From an uncultured Paracoccaceae bacterium (lineage in GTDB: Bacteria; Pseudomonadota; Alphaproteobacteria; Rhodobacterales; Rhodobacteraceae): a stretch of DNA of 64,000 bases. A program made the translations under genes and the position numbers. Below the pieces are notes generated by a model that was not told where the DNA came from, did not search any database, and saw nothing but the letters and a program-made list of their open reading frames with translations. Below are positions 7,265 to 13,729 of the stretch, one piece after another. Each line of letters starts with the position of its first letter. Positions within the stretch are counted from its first letter, which is position 1. The stretch covers positions 310,001-374,000 of the forward strand of contig CANLDA010000002.1 in the NCBI GenBank assembly GCA_947489325.1, in the 5' to 3' direction.

Positions 7265-7915
7265 ATGGAACATGATTTAGCGCCTGATATGTGGCCATTA
7301 AAGCGGGGTGATACGTTATCCAATCACGATTGGTTCCCGTTCCATTCGCATCGGTTCTTGTCGTCTAGGTTTGTGTCAATGTCTTGCATGAAGAACCGCA
7401 GGGGTGATTTGGGCACGGCTGTCATGTTGTGGTCAGAAGCAATGCGTCAAGACCCGGCTGGCACCTTGCCGACCTGTGATTTTGAGTTAGCCAACCTTGC
7501 GCGATACGCGACGGTTGAGGACTGGTTAGAGGTCAAGGACGGCGTTCTATATGGTTGGGTGGATGTGTTGGTTGAGGATGCAAATCTTGCCGATCCGGTC
7601 AAACGTTTAGGGCACACGGGGTTCATGCAGTCCATTGTACAGGACATGCATAAGCGCAAAGCGGGGCGTGATGCCGCGCGCGAGGCGGGTAATCTTGCCG
7701 TCAAGAAAACGCGCATCCGCAAAAAGCTGCTGGAGATGCAGGTCGAGCCGCACATCATCGCAGACGACCGGGCGATTCATGAGTTGGCAGAACACTTCCA
7801 TCATTCAGGGTTGTACATCACCTACGACAACTTGCGCACGGCCATGGTCGAAGTTCTTGGATATGGTGGACAGGTCCGAAAGTTCCCCGGAACGGAACGA
7901 TCATCGGGCGACTGA
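7265..7915 (+). CDS. DUF1376-like phage replication protein
   Basis: A 216-residue protein. The N-terminal region (WFPFHSHRFLSSR, then GDLGTAVMLWSEA) resembles the DUF1376 domain seen in phage replication initiators and helicase-loader-like proteins, which has a winged-helix character. The basic middle (KKTRIRKKL) may bind DNA. Just beyond its stop lies a cluster of CTGAAAT repeats that could be its binding site and an origin. No other replication gene is visible in the window, so it is the best local candidate initiator. Confidence 0.6.
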   Translation: MEHDLAPDMWPLKRGDTLSNHDWFPFHSHRFLSSRFVSMSCMKNRRGDLGTAVMLWSEAMRQDPAGTLPTCDFELANLARYATVEDWLEVKDGVLYGWVDVLVEDANLADPVKRLGHTGFMQSIVQDMHKRKAGRDAAREAGNLAVKKTRIRKKLLEMQVEPHIIADDRAIHELAEHFHHSGLYITYDNLRTAMVEVLGYGGQVRKFPGTERSSGD

Positions 7916-7966
7916 AATCAACTGAAATGAAGTGAAAGATTACTGAAATATTTCAGTCAATTTCAG
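7911..7966. repeat. CTGAAAT iteron-like cluster
   Basis: ACTGAAAT starts at 7911 and 7921 and a variant GTGAAAG at 7932. The perfect 16-bp palindrome ACTGAAATATTTCAGT spans 7942-7957, and another AATTTCAG follows at 7959. Six copies in 56 bases, the first three spaced by about 10 bases, resemble replication iterons or an operator array. The cluster overlaps the end of the replication-like gene. Confidence 0.6.
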
Positions 7967-8017
7967 CAAGATTACTGTAACTGCCCTACAGGGTAACACA
8001 GTAAAAAATAACAAAAA

Positions 8018-8044
8018 AAACCTTTCCTACAGATCGAAAGGTTT
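8018..8044 (-). terminator. Perfect hairpin with a U-tract on the minus strand
   Basis: AAACCTTTC and GAAAGGTTT are perfect 9-bp arms around 9 bases. The A-run at 8013-8020 becomes a T-run directly after the hairpin on the minus strand, giving a leftward intrinsic terminator. No leftward gene is visible to its right, so it may end an antisense or origin-associated RNA. Confidence 0.45.
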
Positions 8045-8101
8045 GAGAGCGAAGAACGAGCCGCAAGGTGGATTGGCTTAGAAAATCAGGAGTGTGTTGC
8101 A

Positions 8102-8689
8102 ATGAACAGTGCAGAACAAAAAGCGGGTGAAAAGCAGGTGAGTGAGGTGTTGATTGTGCCTCTGTTGCTGTTGGGCATGACAAAGCATTCAACGCTGACC
8201 AAGGCCGCATTTGAGGCGATGCTGAACGAACTGCGCCAAAAGCTGGCCTATATGTCAAAGGATAACCTAATCCAGTTGCGGGAACGGATTGAGGCGCATC
8301 CGGCTGGACCTGAAAAGGATAGGTTCCCAAAGGCAATCACCATCTTGCCGTGGGCCCGTGCGATTCAACCGCCGTCAGATGTTGGGCCGTCGCCATTGAT
8401 CCGCAAGGTCATGAGCAGCCCTCTTGGGCGCGAGGCTTTGGCAAAGGGGTGGGCACCAGAGCTGTTGGCGCATGTCAAGGCAGTGCGTGAGTGGCCGGGA
8501 AATTGGACGGTGACGAAAATCAAAGAAAGTGCAGATCGTGCCATTGGCAGGCTTGGGGACATAGAGTTGCGCATGTCGCGTTCTGAGGATGTTGGGGCGG
8601 ATGATCTGCGGTGGCGTGATGAGCGGATGGCGCAAATACGCCGCTGTCAAGACATCGCCGAAATGGCTTTGAGTGAGGTAGGGGCGTGA
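8102..8689 (+). CDS. Phage hypothetical protein upstream of the NusG paralogue
   Basis: A 195-residue, mostly helical protein with a clear ribosome site (AGGAG) before the ATG. The C-terminal half is rich in Glu and Arg (RLGDIELRMSRSEDVG, then DERMAQIRRCQD). I do not recognise the family. Its stop overlaps the region containing the possible starts of the NusG-like gene, so the two are translated together and may act in the same early-to-late step. Confidence 0.6.
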   Translation: MNSAEQKAGEKQVSEVLIVPLLLLGMTKHSTLTKAAFEAMLNELRQKLAYMSKDNLIQLRERIEAHPAGPEKDRFPKAITILPWARAIQPPSDVGPSPLIRKVMSSPLGREALAKGWAPELLAHVKAVREWPGNWTVTKIKESADRAIGRLGDIELRMSRSEDVGADDLRWRDERMAQIRRCQDIAEMALSEVGA

Positions 8690-8691
8690 GC

Positions 8692-9366
8692 ATGATGGGG
8701 CAGATCGAGGCGCGTGAGATGCAGTGGTTCGCGGTGCGTATGAAGCCCAAAAGCAACGGTGGACCACGCACGGCGCGTGTAGAGGTGAAGCGTGAAAGCT
8801 ATATCAACCGCGCAGGCAAACCTGCCTATCGGGATGTGAAGGGGTCGGGCAAGCGGGTCTTCCTTCCTGAGCATTTATTAAAGCGTGCTGGGTTTGAAGT
8901 CTTTTTGCCAGTGAAGAAGGTGTTGCGTATCAAGAACCGTTTCACCAAAGAAAAACATCTGGTGGCGGTGCCACTATTGGCCGATTGGATGTTCGTTGGG
9001 ATGCCGATTGTTCAATTTGAGTATGGTCAGGGTTTGCCCGGTTGGAAAACCTTGATGGACATGGATGTTGTTGCGGGTGTGATGGGGACAGGTGGAAGGC
9101 CAATCATGATGTCAGACCGGATGATGATGCGTCTGATGCGTCAATTTGGTGGGGATCGGATTGCGCCTGAGATCAAACGGCGAATGGTAGCACGCAGAAA
9201 TTTCGAAGTGGGTGATACAGCACGGGTGGTGAATGGTCCGTTGGAAGGTATAAACGTCTTTATTGTTGATATTGCAGGGAAAAATGCAAAGGCCGTATTG
9301 AATATCTTGGGTGGAAATTTTGAAATTGAAATCAATGCAGACCTATTGACTAAGGCTGAACAGTGA
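8692..9366 (+). CDS. NusG-family (NGN-KOW) antiterminator paralogue
   Basis: A 224-residue protein. The NGN domain opens with WFAVRMKPKS at residue 12, continues after a 45-residue insertion with FEVFLPVKK and PLLADWMFVGM, and ends with VVAGVMGTGG. A C-terminal KOW domain starts near residue 171 (VGDTARVVNGPLEG). Specialised NusG relatives such as RfaH and LoaP bind RNA polymerase and carry it through terminators. Here the gene sits immediately before a promoter, leader and terminator and then the late genes, which is the position of lambda Q. The GTG at 8686 is an alternative start. Recruitment signal and target operon are inferred. Confidence 0.85.
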   Translation: MMGQIEAREMQWFAVRMKPKSNGGPRTARVEVKRESYINRAGKPAYRDVKGSGKRVFLPEHLLKRAGFEVFLPVKKVLRIKNRFTKEKHLVAVPLLADWMFVGMPIVQFEYGQGLPGWKTLMDMDVVAGVMGTGGRPIMMSDRMMMRLMRQFGGDRIAPEIKRRMVARRNFEVGDTARVVNGPLEGINVFIVDIAGKNAKAVLNILGGNFEIEINADLLTKAEQ

Positions 9367-9390
9367 AGGGATATCGCGCCCGATTGCTGA

Positions 9391-9419
9391 TTGTTAAGTG
9401 TCGGGCGCAAATTGTTAAG
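9391..9419. repeat. Paired TTGTTAAG repeats before the late promoter
   Basis: TTGTTAAG occurs at 9391-9398 and 9412-9419, 21 bases apart, ending six bases before the -35 element at 9425. The reverse complement, CTTAACAA, occurs three times at 11001-11039 upstream of the terminase small subunit. This suggests one phage protein binds both regions. Confidence 0.55.
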
Positions 9420-9424
9420 GGCTG

Positions 9425-9453
9425 TTGACAGATTTAGGAAAACTGAGTTAACA
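9425..9453 (+). promoter_or_regulatory. Strong sigma-70-type promoter, candidate late promoter
   Basis: A consensus -35 (TTGACA, 9425-9430), a 17-base spacer and a -10-like TTAACA (9448-9453) are followed by about 165 bases without a gene and then an intrinsic terminator. The predicted start is near 9460. Confidence 0.65.
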
Positions 9454-9459
9454 CGGAAT

Positions 9460-9624
9460 CAGGATGACCCCAAGTCCCTGCCAAAAGAGGTAATCACAGC
9501 GAAAGCTGGAAGTGGCATACCGAGGCCCCCGGATAGGTGAAAAGGCAATAGCCGGTCACCGCGTCTAAAATTAAGAGATATGCCCAAAGGCAAAGCCCGG
9601 CTGCAAAGTCCGGGCTATTTTTTT
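9460..9624 (+). ncRNA. Candidate terminated leader RNA (6S/put-like)
   Basis: This non-coding stretch between a strong promoter and a terminator would give an RNA of about 163 nt. It contains a GAAA-tetraloop hairpin (CAGC/GCTG, 9497-9508) and a two-part stem (GGTGA/TCACC, 9536-9560, enclosing GGC/GCC). The layout matches the short RNA made from lambda pR' in the absence of Q. A role as the loading signal of the upstream NusG paralogue is inference. The start is predicted, not measured. Confidence 0.45.
9594..9624 (+). terminator. Intrinsic terminator of the late leader
   Basis: AGCCCGG (9594-9600) pairs with CCGGGCT (9610-9616), followed by ATTTTTTT. It would block the late genes unless RNA polymerase is modified. 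Confidence 0.85.
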
Positions 9625-9657
9625 ACGTGGCATCGGCATCGAGGGATGCGCGGTGCT

Positions 9658-9672
9658 TTGTCATTCTGACAA
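9658..9672. promoter_or_regulatory. Short operator-like palindrome
   Basis: TTGTCAttcTGACAA is a perfect inverted repeat 27 bases before the start of the secreted-protein gene at 9699. It differs from the repressor half-sites by one base per arm and could keep this gene under phage control. Confidence 0.35.
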
Positions 9673-9698
9673 TGATCATTCCAAGATTGGAGACTGTA

Positions 9699-10061
9699 AT
9701 GAAGCGAATTATCACGGCTGGATTGGCCGCTATTTCTGGACTTATGCTTGCAACTGTTTCGATGGCGCATCACGCGGATGCTGATTTGATGGTGGGCCAG
9801 CTGGTCCATGGTGAGATTTATGAACTGACGCTTGTGCCGAATGGTGCGGACCTACTGGCTGTGTCTGAGGCCATGGAAGGCGTTGATGTTGTTCCAGACG
9901 GCTCGGTTGCCGCAGTGGTTCTGTCCTTCCAACAAACATCTATCACTGAACCCATGTCGGCGCGCGCCTCGTTGTCTGTGTCCAAAGTCGATGATGCAAT
10001 GCGCCTGTGGCGTTCGCGTGTCGCGAATTCGATTACCGTCCAACCCTATCTGCTGATTTAA
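9699..10061 (+). CDS. Secreted small protein, terminator-flanked accessory gene
   Basis: A 120-residue protein with a classical signal peptide (MKRIITAGL, hydrophobic core, cleavage likely after SMA, about residue 23). The mature part is a small beta-rich domain with no recognised family. GGAG at a suitable distance favours the ATG at 9699 over upstream starts. It is boxed by terminators at 9594-9624 and 10085-10118, the arrangement of a lysogeny-expressed accessory gene (moron). A periplasmic role in the host is inferred. Confidence 0.65.
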   Translation: MKRIITAGLAAISGLMLATVSMAHHADADLMVGQLVHGEIYELTLVPNGADLLAVSEAMEGVDVVPDGSVAAVVLSFQQTSITEPMSARASLSVSKVDDAMRLWRSRVANSITVQPYLLI

Positions 10062-10084
10062 GGCGTAGGGCCTGAGAAATGATA

Positions 10085-10118
10085 AGCCGGATGCAGAATG
10101 CTGCGTCCGGCTTTTTTT
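10085..10118 (+). terminator. Intrinsic terminator after the accessory gene
   Basis: AGCCGGAtGCAG (10085-10096) and CTGCgTCCGGCT (10101-10112) form a long stem with one mismatch and a 4-base loop, followed by seven T residues. It is the second terminator the late transcript must cross. The stretch to 10308 holds no convincing gene. Confidence 0.85.
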
Positions 10119-10308
10119 GTAAGTGCAGCGGCGTTGAAAGCTGGTTGATCACCATAGAGAAACGCGTGGCCTTGGTTGGTGCTGAAAGCAATGTGTCTGG
10201 ACTATATCCTGTAAGACCGAGACGGCAGGTGTGAACGCCGGAATAAACCCAATCACGCTGGATAGTCGGAGTAGCGCCCGACCTGTGCTTGCTAATAGAG
10301 GTGTCGGA

Positions 10309-10875
10309 ATGTTCAAGATTGGTGAAGTCGATGTCAAAGGGCTTGAGCAATACGGCAATATGTTGGGTGCTCTTGGTTCTGTAGAGGCCCCAAAGGTGCA
10401 GGCGCGTGCTCTAAACCGGACAGGCGATATGGCGCGCACACAGGTGGTTAAGGCGCTGGCAAAGCAAACTGGGTTGCCGCAAAAGACAATTCGCAAGGCG
10501 CTTCATGTCAAACGCTCTTCATGGACGTCTTTGGACTATGTGATCTATTCACGGGGCGGCAACATTTCGTTGAAGTATTTCAAGCCACGGGAAACCCTAC
10601 GGGGCGTGACTGCCTTGGTGCGTGGTGAACGTGAGTTGTTTGAAGGCACGTTCATGAAGGGTGGCAGCTTTGTGAAGGGGCGTGTGGACATCGGTATGGG
10701 TGGCCATGTGTTTGAACGCATCGGAGGCCGGACTGAGCTGGAGCGTGTGCGGTCGGGTGTCTTCATTCCTGATGAGATGATCCAAGGCGAAAGTGTTGCG
10801 GCCTTTGACCGCGTCGTCAAAGAAGTATTGCCGCGCCGTGTCGATCATGAATTGAACCGCGCGCTGGGGATTTAG
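10309..10875 (+). CDS. Phage minor tail protein Z-like (GPZ family)
   Basis: A 188-residue protein. The ATG at 10309 follows GAGG and matches the natural N-terminus (MFKIGEVDVKGLEQYG); an upstream in-frame ATG at 10231 is less likely. The block ARALNRTGDMARTQVVKAL, then TGLPQKTIRKAL, is typical of prophage minor tail protein Z, a neck or tail completion component. In lambda, Z follows FII; here it lies before the terminase genes, as in some mosaic prophages. Confidence 0.7.
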   Translation: MFKIGEVDVKGLEQYGNMLGALGSVEAPKVQARALNRTGDMARTQVVKALAKQTGLPQKTIRKALHVKRSSWTSLDYVIYSRGGNISLKYFKPRETLRGVTALVRGERELFEGTFMKGGSFVKGRVDIGMGGHVFERIGGRTELERVRSGVFIPDEMIQGESVAAFDRVVKEVLPRRVDHELNRALGI

Positions 10876-10942
10876 GGGCTGTTGCTGCCCTTAAATTCAT
10901 TAAATCTAACGCCCAAAAATCTAGGGACCGTAGCCCATATCG

Positions 10943-11039
10943 ACCGCGCGCGGTGCGGAAGCAGCCCGAGGGTTCGGTAGTCAGACGCTGTTTGGGAAGC
11001 CTTAACAAATGGGGATTGCTTAACAATTGGGCTTAACAA
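10943..11039. other. Candidate cos site (cosN-like palindrome plus three direct repeats)
   Basis: The perfect GC-only 12-bp palindrome ACCGCGCGCGGT (10943-10954) is followed at 11001, 11019 and 11032 by three direct copies of CTTAACAA, and then by the small terminase gene at 11071. Lambda has the same order: cosN, three R sites bound by gpNu1, then Nu1. The assignment is by position and pattern only. The rest of 10876-11070 has no gene. Confidence 0.4.
11001..11039 (+). repeat. Three CTTAACAA direct repeats
   Basis: Copies at 11001-11008, 11019-11026 and 11032-11039, all in the same orientation. The same 8-mer in inverse orientation occurs twice before the promoter at 9425. Confidence 0.65.
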
Positions 11040-11070
11040 AAATGGTTGATGATTGGCTTTGAAAGAATAG

Positions 11071-11778
11071 ATGACTGATGCCGTTGAACATATGAGCCAA
11101 GCCGATTTTGGGCGGCATATGGGTGTTAGTCGCGCTGCAGTTTCACAGTGGAAAAGTAAGGAAATTCTGACTGAAGCTGCGTTCACAAAGCCCGGCAAGA
11201 AAGGAAAGGTGGTCGTCGCTGTTGCGATTGAAGAGGTCCGCAAGAACAGGGACATTGGTCAATCATGCGGGAATGGTTTGGATACCAAGCCTAAAGTGGA
11301 TGAACCCCCGGCACCAATTGCGCCCGGACTACCGCTTGAGCAACCTTCGAGTGATGAAGATGCCTCTGAAACTCTGAAGACTGGCGAGATTAAAAAAGCG
11401 CCGGCTGACAATTCTGGGACTATCGAAAAAAAGGATTCTGTTGAGGATCTCATCAAGCAAGCCAAGCTGGAAGAGCAGCTTCGAAAAAATCGACAGGCAG
11501 CGGCTGAAGAAGCGCTGCGGTCTGGCTTGCTTATTGCTTCTGATGATGCCCGAGAACAGATGGGACGGGTGGCCGTTACTTTGCTTCAAACCTTCGACGG
11601 GGCCTTGCCTGATTTTGCGACCGCGCTTGCTGAAAAGTTTGGAATCCCACAGCGGGATGCACTTCATTTGCTGAAGGCAGAATTTGTAAAGGTGCGGGAT
11701 AAGGCTTCAAAGAAAGAGCGCGCGCGATCTGAACAAATGAAATCCAAAGATAAGGTTTCCATTTCGGAGGATTCATAA
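11071..11778 (+). CDS. Terminase small subunit, Nu1-like
   Basis: A 235-residue protein with an N-terminal winged-helix/HTH (MSQADFGRHMGVSRAAVSQW, residues 8-27) as in lambda gpNu1, a Pro/Glu/Ser-rich linker, and a long helical C-terminal part starting near LIKQAKLEEQLRK that should bind the large subunit. It recognises the packaging site on phage DNA. It is directly followed by the large subunit with a 1-base overlap (ATAATG). An alternative start at the internal Met, residue 8, is possible. Confidence 0.8.
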   Translation: MTDAVEHMSQADFGRHMGVSRAAVSQWKSKEILTEAAFTKPGKKGKVVVAVAIEEVRKNRDIGQSCGNGLDTKPKVDEPPAPIAPGLPLEQPSSDEDASETLKTGEIKKAPADNSGTIEKKDSVEDLIKQAKLEEQLRKNRQAAAEEALRSGLLIASDDAREQMGRVAVTLLQTFDGALPDFATALAEKFGIPQRDALHLLKAEFVKVRDKASKKERARSEQMKSKDKVSISEDS

Positions 11779-13727
11779 TGTTGGACATCGATGTCGCCAG
11801 TGCCGAATGGATGATGCATGATGTCTTGGCGGACGTGTTGGACCCACCGCCAGATGTCGATTATTTGCAGTGGGCTGAAACCAACATCGTGTTTTCCAAA
11901 CGTGAAAGCCCGATGCCAGGACCGTACAATCGGGAGCGGTTTAGTTATTTTGATGAAATCCTGAAGGCTCTTTCGCCGGATGATCCGTGCCGGATTGTGA
12001 CTTTGTCAAAATCTGCGCAACTGGGCGGCACAGTTCTGGCAAACATATTCACGGGCGGGTCGATGGATATGGACCCCGGCGATTTTCTGTATGTCCACCC
12101 GACTGAAGAAAACGCCCGTCGCTGGTCTAAAATGAAATTGTCCCCGATGTTGAAAGGCACCGAGGCGCTCAAGAATATCTTCCCGCAAAAGGCGCGGGAC
12201 GGGCAGGATTCAGTTTCATACAAGGAACGTAAGGATGGCCGGGGAGCCATTCAGATATCAGGCGCGAATTCGCCTGCGTCGCTGTCACAAGTATCAATGT
12301 CCCGACAGGTTCAGGATGACCTAGCCAAATGGGAAATGAACAATGCAGGTGATCCTGAAACGCAGGCTGACAGCCGCTCTCAGGGGTATGAGTTTGCCAA
12401 AATCTTCAAGATTTCGACGCCTTTGGTTATGCCGGGGTGCCGGATTACGACTAGTTTTGAGGCTGGATCGCAAGAGTATTTGCACGTGCCGTGCCCGCAT
12501 GATGAATGCGGTCATATGCATGTCCTGGAGTGGGAGAATTTCCTAGCACATCTGGATGAAGAGCATCCAGAGAATGCCCACTTCACTTGCCCCGATTGTG
12601 GGGCCGAGATCCACGAACATCATCGCGCCAAGATGTTGAAGGGTGCAGAGTGGGTTGCTGAGAATCCAAAGATGATGCGTGTGCATCGGTCGTTTCATAT
12701 CTGGTCGGTCTATTCATGGCTGCAATCCTTTGAACGCATTGCACGTTCATGGATCGCGGCCAAAGGTGATCCTGCGAAGGAGCAAACGTTCCTGAATGAC
12801 GTTGTAGGGCGTGCTTATCGTTTTATCGGGGATGCGCCACCATGGGAGGAATTGCGCGACCGGGCAATGGAATCCAGCTATTCGCGGGGATTTATTCCGG
12901 CGGGATATCCGTATGTGACGTGCGGTGTGGACGTGCAGGGTGATCGGGTTGAATGGCAGGTGGTGGCGTGGGGTCCGCGAAAGCGTCGCGCTGTGATCGA
13001 ATATGGTGTGTTCCAAGGCTACATTGGAGATGATGATTGCCGTACAAGTTTGAATGGCTTGGTGAAACAGACCTATGCGAATGCTTATGGTCGCAAAGTC
13101 GGCATTGATTTGTTGGCGATTGATGGCAACGCATACACAGAGGACGTCTGGGGGTGGGTTAAAAAACACCCTGCATACAAGGTGATCATGGTGCGTGGAC
13201 GTCACGAGGAACATGTGGCGCTGATCGAACGGGTGAAGAAAGAGAAGAACAAGCAGGGCAAAGTCGTCAACTATTCTCGACGGTTTTATAATTTTGCCAC
13301 CTCAATCCTGAAAATGAGTTTTTACAAGAACGTCAGGAAAGATGATCCAGAATTGACGGGGCATGTTTTGTTTCCGCGTGGTTTGGATGAAGAATATTTT
13401 CGGCAAATCACAGCAGAGAGCCGCAAGGAAACGATCACTAAGACGGGTCATAAAAAGTTTGCATGGGTGAAAGACCCCAACCAAGCCAATGAAGGTTTGG
13501 ACACAATGATGCAGGCGGAGGCCGCATTTATTCGAAAGTCCGGTACCACGCGCGATCTGATGGACGATGAATGGAAACGCTTGTTTGCTGAGCGCGAATG
13601 CCCACCCGAAGATTTGCAAGGTGATTTTGAAGATTTGTTGATGGCAACACAGCCCCAAGCGGTTGCGCCACCATCAGAAGAAGACAGCGTGAATCAGCGC
13701 ATCCGTAATAAGTGGAGCAAGAAATAG
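11778..13727 (+). CDS. Terminase large subunit, gpA family
   Basis: A 649-residue packaging ATPase and endonuclease of the lambda gpA type. The Walker A-like loop SKSAQLGGT is at about residues 77-85, with an acidic Walker B region downstream and a C-terminal nuclease domain (VDVQGDRVEW, then LAIDGN). Two Cys pairs (CPHDEC, CPDC) near residues 240-275 form a probable zinc site. It pumps DNA into the procapsid and cuts at cos. The length is usual for the family. Confidence 0.93.
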   Translation: MLDIDVASAEWMMHDVLADVLDPPPDVDYLQWAETNIVFSKRESPMPGPYNRERFSYFDEILKALSPDDPCRIVTLSKSAQLGGTVLANIFTGGSMDMDPGDFLYVHPTEENARRWSKMKLSPMLKGTEALKNIFPQKARDGQDSVSYKERKDGRGAIQISGANSPASLSQVSMSRQVQDDLAKWEMNNAGDPETQADSRSQGYEFAKIFKISTPLVMPGCRITTSFEAGSQEYLHVPCPHDECGHMHVLEWENFLAHLDEEHPENAHFTCPDCGAEIHEHHRAKMLKGAEWVAENPKMMRVHRSFHIWSVYSWLQSFERIARSWIAAKGDPAKEQTFLNDVVGRAYRFIGDAPPWEELRDRAMESSYSRGFIPAGYPYVTCGVDVQGDRVEWQVVAWGPRKRRAVIEYGVFQGYIGDDDCRTSLNGLVKQTYANAYGRKVGIDLLAIDGNAYTEDVWGWVKKHPAYKVIMVRGRHEEHVALIERVKKEKNKQGKVVNYSRRFYNFATSILKMSFYKNVRKDDPELTGHVLFPRGLDEEYFRQITAESRKETITKTGHKKFAWVKDPNQANEGLDTMMQAEAAFIRKSGTTRDLMDDEWKRLFAERECPPEDLQGDFEDLLMATQPQAVAPPSEEDSVNQRIRNKWSKK

Positions 13728-13729
13728 CT

